Under the pieces are notes generated by a model. The model did not search any database. It was given only the letters and a program-made list of their open reading frames with translations, and was not told where the DNA came from. From NCBI GenBank assembly GCA_016165875.1, contig JABBOT010000016.1, forward strand, positions 10,478,063-10,542,062: a DNA stretch of 64,000 bases, in the 5' to 3' direction. The position numbers and the translations under genes were made by a program. Positions 27,801-42,800 of this stretch are shown here, piece by piece; the first letter of the stretch is position 1, and each line of letters opens with the position of its first letter. The stretch comes from Acanthopleura granulata (Eukaryota; Mollusca; Polyplacophora; Chitonida; Chitonidae).

Positions 27801-30800
27801 TGATAGGATAGATAGGAGAATAGACAACAAGAATGTGAAATGAAAAAAATATGACCAAATTTCAGTCATGAGGGGTTCTAGTATCCTTAAGTTTATAGAA
27901 TTTGGCCCAAATACTTTAGGACATAATTACAAAACACATATGAATATTTACATAAAAGAGCATAGCTAGGTAAATATTGATGGGCAGGTTTGAAAGTGAG
28001 CTCTTTAATTTAATACGGAAAGACAATGTACGTGCGTTAATTTACAAAATTTTCGTAACACAGAAATGGACACAAAAAGAAAAAAACAACTCTGCACACC
28101 ATGTTCATTTAATAAACAGGTTAAATGAAACATATTTACCTACCTTTGACATTGAAGTAGCAGAACCTCGACTAAATAGAATATCATTGAAGTAAACCCT
28201 CCACATAATTTCACTTTGCTTCTTTTTCATCCACCTGAAACAGTAATCCAGTCAAAATTTGTGTTACACTTGTCATGCTTAGAAGCCAGATGAATGTACT
28301 ACCAACTACAGTTTGTCAATTGTCAGCAAGACCGCCAAGTTTTAGACAAATAAATCTACGTGAATATATATATACCGTCACTGACCTGGAGTCTGAGGTC
28401 ATTCTAGATGATCTGCAAGTGTGAATTATACTAGATCCCTTTACACAAAACAGGAAAAATACAACCAGCCAAATTTGTGTGTCTGAAATTACTAATATTT
28501 TCATGACATAAAGTTGTCTTTGTGATGATCTAGGCTCAATTTGAGTTCTTAACATTGAAGGATTGATCCCATGGCTGACAAAGCCTTGTACAGACATATA
28601 TTTCAATAAAAACATATCACTTATCCAAGGAAAAACATACTTGTGGTGAGAAATATATATCCATAATATATATGTTTACATACAGTAAAACCTGTTTAAA
28701 CCGACCATACCTTGTACTGCTAAAACTGGGGGTTTTCACAAAAGGTTGCTTTGTATTAAAAGAAGGTTCAGTGTGCAACAATAATAACAACACAGGCAAG
28801 CGAGATACTACTGTATTACCCAGTATTACTAGTAAGTTTCATTTGTCTCAAATTTTATTTTATTTAATACTTTGGGGATTACGTGTGACAAAATGGCAAG
28901 TAGGCCTATTTATAGCATGACTAAATTTCAGGGCACAAGCACGAACCTGGCATTTCCAAGACACTGTTTGTTACCCCAGTAATTTTTCTTCATACTCATC
29001 AAAAGAAAAAGTGCTTCAATCCTAGGATGTTGTTGAGGGTCAGGGCTAGTCCTATTTGTGTTGGTTATGGGAAAGTGTCGTAAGACTGAAAGAGTTGATT
29101 GACTATCACTGAGGAACTCTTACATTTCCACACGATGTCTAGCAGTGTGTCGATCAGCAATGCTTGATTCAGTGAAATTTGGGAAACAATGCTATCAAAA
29201 ACCACAGATTTACTGATATTTTGATTTATTCAAGATTATCTGTGACAACACCTCTCTGATTAAGTGGATTATCATGCACTACATACAATGAGGTCCGGAA
29301 ATCCCTGTCATTATTCACCACAGACAAGTGTTGATGGTATTCAATAAAAACAACATGGGTAATTGTAAATGGAGATAAAAGCGGATCATGCAGTATGGTC
29401 AGTATTGACAAGATATCAGTTTTTAAAGGTGTCAATGTTGGCAAGTTTCACTGTAACAATAAAAGATATATATTTTTGCTGGAAGTTCTCAGTGCATCAA
29501 TCATTTAACTTTGCCTGTTTTTGAAGAGCTGGGCAATACTTAATGTACACAATACCAATGCCCAATGCACAAAAGACTCACCTCTTGTAATACCAGAATC
29601 CCAAAACCATTCCAATCATAATAACGACCAAACACCCAAAGGCTCCTCCTATTCCAACAAGAATTCTGTCTTTTGCACTCATGGCTAAAATGAAGTAATC
29701 ACCACAACAAATTAAACCAACTGAAAAATAATAGTCACAAAAACCTAAAAATATTTCACTTAATTTAATTTCTTGTATTTATTATAGGATGTTTTTCCTC
29801 TAAAATGATAAACTTTTAGTCAATCAGATTAAGCTAATCTGTCTCAACTACTTAGCCTTCACAGTGGAGATGTACTGCTGTGCTTGGAAAAAATTGGAAA
29901 CTCTGCTTAGAGGTTAAATTTTCTTGGAAAAGTCAAAACCATGTTGTTATTTCATGATATCAGAATCCAAATGTTTATGGCAAAACAAGTATATGCTTTA
30001 CACCTCTTACTTTTACATGTATCTTTTCATTTTGCTATCAAATATTTGTGGACGTAAAAGTACACCTATCCGTCACTATAATGCTGCTGTTGGGGGACAC
30101 GTGCCTACGGAATGTTATAAGCAAAATGCTTTGTAAGAAGTCGGCAAGCTACTGTGTAACAGCTATAGGAAAAACCACATAGTGTGACGCTACATTACAA
30201 TATCATGGTTTTCACTGATATAATTACAAGATAACCAGGCAAAATTCTGAGTTCACATTATCTAAGGATTTCTACAATGAAACTTTTGAAAGTATGTAGA
30301 GATGTGTGCCACAACTATAACACTCCATATGGACTTTAGGGGACACTTTATATTGAAGTCCGTGTTGTAATGAAGTGTGGGGCATAATTATGGACAGGTG
30401 TGAAATCAACTTAGTCTATATAACATCCCTAGCAGTTCCCTGATACCATGCTGAACACCAAATCATTGTCTATGATTCACGACCCTGTAAATCTCAGCAG
30501 GCACTTAGAATGATCCATACATGGGGATGTATCTTGTTGATTGTTCTCCTACAGAATCAACAACCAGGGATGTCTGTACAAAATTGGCCTATCCTTCAAA
30601 GACTATGGTTTGATTTCATGGACAGATGGATTGGAAACTGAACAAAAAGTGTGATTTGTCTGACATTTAATCTGATGTTTCGACTAGGGTTTATAACAGC
30701 TTTTACAACTCTCTTGTTTACCCATATTTCAATCAGTATGGGGAATCACTACAATTCAGTGATGGTATATTCTGTGCAGCAAGTCAAATTTTTGTCATCT

Positions 30801-33800
30801 AAATATCTTTTCTTGGGAAAGAGAATGGTAGACATAATTAATACACTTCCATGGATTCAGTATTTATGCTTAATAAATTGATCTGTCTGCTCAGCGTTGT
30901 TTTGCTCAGGTCAACAAATCAATGGCTATGGTTATATGATGCATATATGCCGAGAATCTGGTTTTGTTGATCTTATCCTGCAATAGAGCTTACAGGATAA
31001 AATTGCATGGAAGAACCACTGGAAACACACAATGCTTTAGATTAAAATTATCTATTTGATTTATTTATTTGATTGGTGTTTACACCGTACTCAAGAATAT
31101 TTCACTCATATGACAGCAGCCAGCATTATGGTGGGAGGAAACCGGGCAGAGCCCGAGAGAAGCTCACGACAATCCACAGGTTGCTGGCAGATCTTCCCAT
31201 GTAAGCCAGCATGAGCTGGACTTGAACTCACAATGACCGTATTGGTGGGAGGCTTCTGGGTCATTATGATGCACCAACACGCTAACCAACTGAGCCACAG
31301 AGCCCCCTTTAGATTAAAGTTCTTAAAGAAAACGACAACATTCAATTTCACAGTAAATTCATATAAGAAGAAACTAGGCATAAAATCTTTCTGGACAAAT
31401 ACAACACATTCTCACTTGGACAAAATTCGTTATTATATCCACATCTGGGGGTATCACTTGGTTTGGTGCCTGTAGGCCAAATCAGTGGTGATGATAGGTC
31501 TTCATCATAAGCACCAGTACTACTGAAGAAGTAACCTACAACCTAGAAGATAAAGGAAAACAAATGTATACCAAAAACTTAGCGTAAAACTAAATTGTCT
31601 TCACACCATCTCTTCAATTTAGTAACATGCATAATGTGTATCAGGTGTGACTATTTCTCCACTATATCCCTGTGTTATTTACATGTCAGACACGTCAACA
31701 AAATAATAAAACATCTAAGCACCGCCCACTTTCACAAAACTTCGTAAATCAGTTTTTCGTAACATTTCTCCTAAATCATGTCGCCTAATGGTGTCGTAAC
31801 AGACATCTTTTACCCAAACAGTTTTGAGAAAATGTTATGACTTGCAAAGTTTTGAGGAAATGGGCCAAGATGTTTAGAAGGCGCTAAAAAAATATAATAT
31901 TATACGTGTCTGGCAATTGTCCTCCTAAAGAAACATCTGGATGTCAAAATCTGGAGGGTATATGCTAGCATTCCTTTTCTAAAGCATATCGAGAATCGTG
32001 TGTTGTTTTTGAAGACACATGAAAGCAATTCTACTCACCTCAAGTTTCCAGCTATCTATAGATGCATTATGAAGATAAGCCACCTGTGAGAATGAGTAAG
32101 CTTGCTCACGATCTCCATTTGAATTGAACTTCAGATTACCAGTTAAGCCTGCCGAAAAACAACAAGAAAATGAACAACACAACTAAATTTAAATTTAAGA
32201 AAGTTATAATTATGTTCTGGAACAAGATTAACATCCATCATAATTCTCACCAACTTTCTGAATAAGAATACCTGAATTATCATCAAAACCAAATCTAAGT
32301 TATTTCCATATTTTTATGTCAAACCACCTTCTGCCAAATTGACAATGAAGACATAGATTTCACAGGGTTTTAACTTTATGTTGTTTTACTTGGAATGACA
32401 TGAAAATTTTTGATAATATGAAAAAAACTATTGCGCCTGAATATCAATGGACAATATGGTACTTCAGTACATATCGTCATGTCTGGCAAAGTCTAAGTGG
32501 AAGAAAAAAATTTATTTCTTCAAGTTACACAATGCAGTCAGTTTTTATTCTGACCTTAGTCACTCAATCACCTATTTATTTGTTTGTTATCTTATATGCT
32601 TTTTGTTATCTTCTATATTATACTTTAAGGTGTTCTAATTACTAGATTGCAATGGATTACCTTGTCATAAGAGAGCCAATATGAAATAATGTAATGAGAT
32701 CATTTTTTGTTGCAACCAAGGTAAGTGGGGCCTTGCCGAGAAGCCTGAAAGGCATATCATCACTGATTTGATCAACGAAAGTTTCATGTCACCAAAATAT
32801 TTCTCCTTGCACTGGTGATAATATATGTGGGCTTCCCTTTTTTTCATCGCTGATGTGGGGAGTGAGTCAAATAACGTTTGCCACCTTTTGTGTAAAGTTT
32901 ACTATATTTTCTCACCACAACAACTTGAATTTGTCACCGACGGCGAGCTGGTGATCATGTTTTGCTGTTCAGCTTACCTCAAGTGGTGAAAACTGATTTA
33001 TCGCGAGGTTTAAACTCTCAGAAAGAATTTATGCATTTTTCCCTAAAACTCTAAACCCTGCAGATAAATTCACTTGTTGTGATCCAGACTTATAAAAGTA
33101 TTGACAACTGGTCTTCCTTTCACTTAGGTACATCTCAATCAGCCACTTTCTAAGTCCCATGTGATCACAGAGGGCTTAAACAAATGCATCATTAATAAAA
33201 GAGAATGACTTCAATGAACATAATTCAGTGGAGGCCAACTGACTGTAGATGAATGAACAAATAAATCATCAGTCTATAACTCTCACTTAATAATTTTTCC
33301 AGTTAGCAGTATTTCATTCCTTTGTCATAAATGAAGCCTGTAGGCTCATGTTTTTGAAAAGCTTACTGTCGTTGATTTCTCTCCCCCATAGCCGTTGTGC
33401 TACTCTTGTCCCATTTAGAGGATCTTCCCCAGCATCCAGAGTTTCCTTCAATGCGATAGCATATGTGTACATGGCCTCGTACAGATTGGCAGCTGGGTAG
33501 GGTACCTTTCAAAAAAATTTTCATTCATTTAATTACAGTTACCATATAACTTCGTAAATGGGGAATGGGGAATCACTATAATTCAGTGATGGTATATTCT
33601 GTGCTATTTCATAATTTATTGCACTGATATCTGCAAACAATTTAATGAAGGCAAAGCAAACCATGCTATCTTTCAAATTCAAATAAAGATCAAAAATTAC
33701 AATCATGAAAGAATTCCAATATATTTTTGCATAAGCCAACTTCAACTGTTCCAGTGTATTATTATTCTCCACGTTTTAATGCTAACTTACTAGTGCAAAG

Positions 33801-36800
33801 TGAACATAAACTATAGTTTAGTTAAAAGTTAAAGCAATAAAATACAGGGATTTAATAAAATTTTACCTAGAATTAAAGAGACTATATGAGAGAATTATCA
33901 CAAATTTTCAGTTCAATCAATTCAAGATGAACCTTCTTTTATTTCTCCTTCTATAGTCAACTCATCCACTTTCAGAAAATGTCACCCTCGGGCTAATGTG
34001 ATATTTTATTTTTTTTTTTGTGCAAAAATTAAATTTAAAAAATGATCCATTTCAATCCGAAGCACAAAGGTTAACATATGTAATTTTCAAACTCATTTTG
34101 CTTTCTTTTCTTTATATTAGAGCCTATACAGCACGCTAAGCTACATTACAAAGTCAATGGGTATAAATGTTACTATATAAAAATTCTCCGGTAGAGTCTC
34201 TTGAAGCTAAAATATATTACTGAAACAATAATGATCGAATTGGGATGAATGTGTTGTGTAAGCAGAGTGTGTAAGTTAAGATTTTCAAATCCATGCACTG
34301 AAACTGGCAGAGGATCAACTACTTTTCCCACACAAACTAACATAGAGGGATGTTAGGGAAATTCCCCTGCAAAACAATGAAGCAATTTTTTTCTGCAAGA
34401 AAATTTTTTGAAGAAAGTTATGGCCATAAAATAATTCAGGCCAAAAATTTGTTTACACCACTGAAACTTTTTACATTGTTGATTTAAATGTCAATAATAT
34501 GAATGTAATTTTCTACATTGTTGAAAATTAAATGTCACTAATATGATCAAATGTTATCTTTACAAGGTAAAAATGTACAACTGAGCACTGGGTGTCAACT
34601 CTTGTAATGCATGTGTTTCTTATGTCTCAAGTTATCACACCTTATACCCTGTACAGTGCACACAAGTGTATGATGGGCTTTGGTTTTGCTGCAAATGGTT
34701 GTCACGGGATGTATCGCCATCATCCCTTTTCATGGCCCTTGGTTTTAAAGAACTTTCAGACATCCTCTTTCCATAGTATTTAAGAGATGACTTTTCCCAC
34801 GCTATCAACATTACACAGACGATATTGCAGTGAAGGCTGAATACCATAAATGTTCTCGTGAGAGGTGGAAATGATAACCCATGAAAAACGAAGCTGAAAA
34901 AAAATAATGCCGAAACTTCTTTTCAGTACACAAAATCATGATACTTAAAGTATAAATAATAAATTGAATATTGCACGTTGAAGGCTGAATACAATAAATA
35001 TTGTTCTTGTGAGAGGTGGAAATAATAACCCATGAAACGCGCAGCTGAATACCATAAATATTGTTCTTGTGAGAGGTGGAAATGATAATCCATGAGACGC
35101 GAGGTATGCAATGAAGAAATTGTATCTTCAATGAGTGAAGTCCAACAGACGGCGGTTTCAGCACACCCCCAAAGAACCACGTGGTCCTCTGCTTCTCTTA
35201 GGTGAGACGTACAATGGGATGGTCCAGAAAAAAATTGGGTTTAAAAAGTCTGGATCAGCGGAGGTGTCATTAACCGTAGGATTGTGATGGCTGTTGCTGA
35301 AGGAGTTTTGTTAAAGCACGACAAAACAAAACTTCTGAAGTATGGCAGTCATGTGACAATTACTGACTCCTGGGTGAAGTCATTCCTGCACTGATTAGGA
35401 TACATCAAATGGAAGGGTACAAAAGATGTTAAGCGGCTTCTCGAAAAATTCGACAGTCTACACAATTCCTTTGTGGAGAGTGTGGAATCTGTAGTCTGAG
35501 AGCATAATATCCCTGATGAACTAGTCATTGACTGGGATCAGACTGGCATCAGCACGGTACCAGGTTGAGTGTGGATGAAGGAGAAGCGTGGGGCCCGGCA
35601 AGTCACTGTGGACAGCATTGACGACGAGCGGCAGATCACTGCTCTTTGGGCAGGTGATTTCTTTCTGACCCAGCTGACCTACGGCGACAATTCATATCAC
35701 TGCCACCCCTATTTTACGTTCCCTGAGGGCTGGGATGTGACACATACCAAGTCACATTGGAGTGCTGAAGAATCCATGTAAAGATATGTTGACAAGGTAT
35801 TGCTTCCGTACATCCGTCGGACTTGTAAAACCATGAAGCTTACCGCCCGACAGAAATTGGTCACAATTTTTTATGTTTTCAAGGCGAATCAGGGGAGTGA
35901 AGTATTTGCAAAACTAAAGAGGAACAACGTTCTTGTTGTATTTGTTCCTGCCTGTTGCACAAACAAACTGCAGACCCTTGACCTGTCCATCAATAAAGAC
36001 TTCAAAGATGAACTGAAGAGTGCTTTCCACTCCTGATACGTCAAGGCTGTTCTATCCCAGTTGGGCTCCAACAGGCTATCGACTCTAGTGGACACTCGGA
36101 CTTCCATTATTAAGCCTATTCACGCCAGGTGGTTGGTGAAAGCCCACGAGGAGATCAGCAAAAGACGAGGGCAGATCAAGTCCAGATTTGCTAAAGCTGG
36201 ACTGACAGCTGTTTATAGGATTTCAGTTTCTGTCTTTACATGTAGAAATGTTAAATATCCAGTGTGCTGTGTCCATCATCGAAAAAAAATCTGTACTTAT
36301 TTTATGAATGAAAGTGCTATGACTGTACCAGTTTGCATTTCTTTGTTTCAATGTGCCTAAGTGCAGTAATTCTACTACCATTCTACATTGTATTTATCGT
36401 ATTGGAACATTTTCACGCTGGAATTAATTTTCACAGTAAACTGTTCACCACAGAATCCGTGAAAATTAGTTCCACGCGAAAATTAAGTCCTTCGAAGTGG
36501 CCATTATTTAAACAAGAATGCATGTACTTTCACTAACTTACAATAATACTGAAAGACAATTAACGAAAGTTAATACTCCACTTCAGTTTATTTAGTTCAT
36601 CCTTTAATATGTAGTATATAAATTTAGTGGAGGCTGTGATGGGACATGCACATACTCTGATAAAAAAGAAGCCACCTAACAGCAGTTTTCAATATAAAAT
36701 AAATTCACTCTAACAATATTGAAATATAATAAAAAATATGATCCCCTTAATGACCTTGACATGCTAGTTATACTATTTTGACTAAGAAACCATATAAACA

Positions 36801-39800
36801 GGGGCCTTTATGGCCAAGGGGGTTGCACATTAGAGCAGTGTTATGACCTTGGAGCATCTCACCAAAGCAGTTTTTCATGCTGATTTCCTCTCCTGTCATG
36901 CCAGTCATAAGAGGGAAGGCCTGCTGACCGTTTTACTCTGGCTCTGCCCAGTGTTGAATAAGAGAAATATTCTTGCGTATGACATTAAACAGTGAATAAA
37001 TAAATAAATAAATAAATCATGTATTACCAAATATCTGTGTGCCAGTACTGTGCCTTGTCTCTTAGTATTGCCATATTGTTCACTGGGGCTTAGTGACAAT
37101 AAGTGATGGAGAGCTACCACTGTTTGATCAGTCTTAAATGTAGTCTGACCAAAAATCACTCATCTTCAAACATGTAAATATAGTGCCCATACCCATATCA
37201 AGCTACATGTCCACACTGCCTTATCCAGGCAGGCTACTAGGCCCCACAATTTAAATTGTTTATGGTTTTCTTCATTTTAACTTAAGTTATATCACATTTC
37301 ATGAACAAGTGGTACAGTGAAAGCTTACCATGAAATTATGTGTTTTGGGGGGAGGGGGGGTGGCAAATTATTTACATGATTTTTTCAGGGAAACAATTTT
37401 GAATTGAAGTTTGTCCATAGTGTTAGGGTGTATTTAAGGTTACACTTTTTACAGTAGAAAAATTGAATACATGTAAGTTTGCAGAAGAGCCTCTGAAGCC
37501 CCTCACAGCAGCAGAAAGAATGTCTAAGTTCGTAAAGCGCCCCTCAAGCCCCTACTGCTCTTAGGTCCTTAACTGAAGCACAGAGGCAGCGCACTGTAAG
37601 CATAGGAGCTTCAGAAGGAGCACTCCTAAGTCTGTTGCAAGTGCTTTTGAAGCCCCCGTGGAAGACATCTGAAGTTGGCGGCTTCAGCTGGAGTGGGTGC
37701 TCCTTTTCCAGACGGGTAGATCACAAAGACGCATATGGGAAAATGTTTCATTAACCTTCCAAAGATTCTTTGTTTAACCTTGGTATTTTAGTTTCCTTGA
37801 ACAAAACAATGACTGTATTCACATAAACCAAAATAGACTAAGCATGGCATTAACAACTAATAAATACTTTCGGTAGGCTTTGGAAAACAAATACTGTTAT
37901 ATCTTCCTAAACAAAGTTAAGTACACTTACACTGTCAGTGGGCTGGAAGGTGTGATTGAACAGATTTGCTGCTGCTACTCTCATTCTTGCATCGAAGTCT
38001 GTCAGTTCAGGAGACTCTCTGGTGTAATATGTTATGAACACAATATGTTCATATGCCGCCTTAGCCACAGCATCATCGTTATCATTCTGAAAAAGAACGT
38101 ATTCGTGGGCACTTCATATTTATGATGTTTCAATTGGGTATAACCATATTCTATAGACATTTAAGAGCAAAAACCTGTCGGAAGATTTGTTTTGTTTCCT
38201 GTATGTACCAAAATGTGTCATGCTAGTATCCATTTCTGTAAATAAATACAATTTCAGTGACAACTGATCCACGCAGACATTCTACTGGTCTCATGAGATT
38301 AGTTTCTTTGCTCAATGGATTCCATCAGTCACAGACAAGTTTGCCTCTTGGATTCTATCAGTGAGGGGAACAATTCATTCCTGGGAGCTGTAGTATCTTC
38401 ATCTTCAGGGAAACAGAAAGTCACCAAGTGACTAAATCGATATGATGTTCGACAAAATGACTGTTAAGGTTAAATAAACTGACAACTTGGCATTCCAGTT
38501 TCCATTGCATTCTCAAAAAGAGGAGGTAACTGAAGTTAACATTTGCCAAGTTGAAATTTATTTCTAACTTTCTTAAATTCCTTTTTTTTTTAACTGTTAA
38601 AAAATACCAGTCATGGTCACAAAAACCAATTTTCATAGAGTACCTAATAGGACGTATTATATATAGAATATAGAAACTCCATTGTTTTAATATCACTTTC
38701 ATGCCCAAATTATTGCCTTGAATAAACAAAGAAGGTTATAAACAGACTAGATCAGAGTTATTGTTTTACATGCAAATTCTGATAAACAATCTTTTATCAG
38801 AGAAACATAAGCAATTTATGGCCACTTCAGTTCAAATAAACTGCATTAAGTACAATATTAAAACTAAATATAACAGAAACAATATCCAAGTGCTAGAGTG
38901 GAAGTTGCAACCTATGCCAGCTTGATTCAGCCACAGGCAGATAAGAACTGCAAAGGCACCAAACATGCTTCTAAAATGTTGATTACCTTACAAATTATTC
39001 TGAAATGTGAAAAAGACTTAGAAATTAATACTTTATCCATAATTCACAAACATTATATGGCCATAAAAGTCCTAATCATATAATAATGTTTATGTCCCAC
39101 TGGAATAACGTAGGGCATCAGGAATTGTTACCAATCAATAATATTACACCTAAGCTGTACTTACTTGTTTCCATGAAAAGTCACCAAAAACATTGGGCTG
39201 TTCATAATAGTAGAGGCAAATGAAAAAGTATCTCCCATCCAGATATCCTCGGGTGTAAGCATAGAGCATCAATTCCCGAAGTGTGTTCCCTCTTACTGCC
39301 AGCACTATGACTGTATAAGGCAAAGAAAATAGAATGAACAAGTCTGTAACTCACAGAACAGTAAAATCATTATCACATATACCGATTTTGCTTTAAAACC
39401 TGTCACAATTAACTTTTACACATTACTTAGAAAACAAGGCAATATTATTAGTTACAAAGTTAATGAGTGATAGAATACGAAAATGTCAGTAATTCAGTAA
39501 TGGGCAGCCAAACTCAATACGAGATTCCTGTAACTCAGCAGGTGGGACAAGTGGTTGTTTATTTCCCCTGATATGATAAAAATTCCACTGGCCTTGTGCT
39601 GGCAGACCAATGTTAATTTTGAACCCTGTTTGTATTTTTTTTTCATGTGTCAAACAGAACTTAATATTTTGTCTCATACTCACACCAGTTACATACATAA
39701 TGCTTTATTAATTACAATGTGTAAAGGTGAAATGTCTGGATTTCCTTCATTGATAAAAGTGTTATTTCACATGTTAGGTATAGCTTGTTTTGATATTTCA

Positions 39801-42800
39801 CACTCAAGTAGCTGTGACACGGCCAAAAAAGAAATATTTTGTTTTATAACATTCTATTTTATGACGTTCAAGCATCAACTTTGATGCATTCCCACGGCAT
39901 TCAACAAGAGACAACATAACCCTTCATACATGTACATGCCTACATTTACAAAATATTTACAAATATATTATATCTTGTTCAAATATACAAAATTATGACA
40001 TTATCATAATATTTCATTGGTGTTTAATGCCATACTCAAGAATAGTTCACTTATACGACGGCGGCCAGCAGAGCGTAAGGGTAACCCATGATCATATGCA
40101 AGTTGCTATCAGACGTTTTCACGTACGGCCAGAGAGGAAGCCATATTCCCACCGAGTGAAATATTCTCGACTAAGGCGTAAAACACCAATCAAATCAATA
40201 AATAAATCAATGTCCAATTTATGTAATTACTACACTATCTATGCACATACATTTCTGCACTAAATAGTATGGACCCACTACAAGACTTACTTCTTGAAAC
40301 ATTGGCTACTTCATCCAGAATTTGCTCTTTAGTTTTAGAAGCATGTGCAGAACTTCCAATGGCTATGCTTTTTGCAACAGTAAAACCTGCCAAAGCAGAT
40401 TCAGTTGCCACTCCTTCTTGGGACAATAACCAAATCTTATCCACATGTGTTTCTGCTACTATGCCAAGTCTGTCCCAGCCTTTGTAAGTCATGAATCCAA
40501 CAACTGCTTTGCCCACCATTGTGAAGGTACCAAGGAATCTTGTCAGAGTCTGAAGGTAGATGTAAGCATTTAAAATACTGCACACCTTCTGAGTTCTCCA
40601 GACATATATCTATATATATACATGTTTTCACACAAGAAAATCTTTGCATAACTTGTCAGTGTTAACAAGAATAAGAACTACATGTAGTTTCATGACTTCC
40701 AAGCAGTTGTCACCAGTTATTAAGTCGTTAAGTTATTATATTCTGCTTTAAAGGGAAAGGCATCATAAAAATGAACATAGGGTGAATGAAAAGACCATTA
40801 AAAATATGTTGATGATTGGAAATAAATGTAGGTTAAAACGGAAAGGGTGAAGAGACCATCAAAAATTGCATCTGAAAATACCTTTCCTGAATTTTTTAGA
40901 TTTTTTTTCATCAACATAAAAGCAGTCAAATATTTTGATTTTATTGAGGGTTTTATGGACCATAGAAACGATGTGGTTCACCAGTGGCGTCATGCCGACA
41001 AAAAGTTGTGAAAGTCACTGTTGAATCACATTATCAATATGGTCCATAAAACCCACTATACTATCAAAATATTTGACTGTGTTTATCTTGGTGAAAAAAA
41101 AAATCTAAAAAATTCAGTGAAGGTATTTTACAATTTTTGATGGTCTTTTCACTCTTGCCATTTTAACCTACATTTACTTCAAATCATCAGCATGTTTGTC
41201 ACTGTCATTAAACCGCACAGTGGAAATGGTATAAGAATATTAGCAAAGGAATAACTCCAGTTTATGGCTTTAGGGTTCACTTGTGCTATTCATTCACCTT
41301 TTTTAAATCTTTAAGAGTATCTGAAATGATTTGAAAATCTTTACAAGTGATTTTTAAAACTCTGAAAATTACATTTAAAGCTTTAAAAACACTCTGAGAA
41401 CTTAAAAAATTGGGAATAAAAAGCACAGCGGCACCCCACAAACCAGGCCCAATTATATTTACATTGCATTCTATCTGTGATTTGAATAAAACTGTGCATG
41501 TAGATTAAATTTATGCTTCAGTATTTTGAACCACTGTATGTTTGGAAATATTGACCTGAAAGGAAATTCATAACATTTTATCTGGATCATACCAATCAAG
41601 AGAAGCTTTGGAATGAAGAGACCTATACTTAAAGCATGGTGATTTTTTTTTTCATTCACCATATGCATGACTTTGGGGGAGAAAATGTCTTGTAGTCTAA
41701 CCACCACCACCCCCTTCCAAATCCCTGCGGCACAAATGCCTTCAGCGAGAAAATGCAGATCTCAACCATTATTTAATGCGAGAAACTTTGTAATATGGAG
41801 TTGGAGTTTCATGTACATTTAACTTTTTCGCAGTAAAAACCAAACTGTCAGATGATTTCATTCACTGTGTTATATCCTGTATTTAAGTATTTTGAAACCA
41901 ATGTTTTAGTTTGTGTCTGAGGCTGTATTCTTATCATTATTATTAAAGAGCTACTGTGGTGACAATTCAGAACACAAATGAACTAAATAATGACTAATGA
42001 CCTATTCTGGGCAAAATGCATTTAAACCATTTGTTTTCCCCAGTCTTGCCTAAGTGACCATAAATCTGATAACAAATGCAAACTTATCTATAATTCAGGC
42101 CTTGGGGTCATTACTGGTATGTGATATGTTTGAGTTTTGAAATTCTTTACACCAATAATTGACAATTACAAATTCCCAACTTGAAACAGGCAATGAATTT
42201 TACTTTTCCCCTAAAGTGAAACATACACATGGTACATACATATCAACAAGCATACATTATACAGACATACAGTCTGACAGTGAACTTTGATTTGATCTTT
42301 CACAACTGTTACCTTGAACTGACTTTTATCCAACATTTCTGTATCCTGGCATACTCCAGTAAAATCAGGAATGTTTTTATAAGCAGCCAGTCGAGCCACA
42401 TGACTACAGGCTTGTGAGCACTGTGGACCAATTACAATATGGTATGTCTTCGCATAAATTGCATCAGCAGCATTACCTGTGAATGCAACAGAAGACATAC
42501 TTGTTTAAGTGGCATTTAGAAGTTGGGATGGAAGTACACTGGAACATGTCTTTCTTATGGATATACAACTTCTTGGTTTATTATCACGACGTTTCGATGT
42601 AGATACTAACATCGTTATCAAGTGAGTGAAATCAAGACATCAACACTCTTAAATATAGCAAGTAGAGATACAAGTGTCAACATGTAGAACACTATTCAGG
42701 GGGATTAGGCTCGGTGGGGTTCCAGGTCAGTTTGGAGGATTAGTAGGTCATAAGCTGAGGGAAGGTAAATCCCTTGATCTCTGTTGAGGCTAGGCTTTAA

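Noticed and set aside
31235..31306. A functional tRNA gene
   Set aside because: The A and B boxes belong to the SINE head. The cloverleaf is not complete and a target duplication encloses the whole element.
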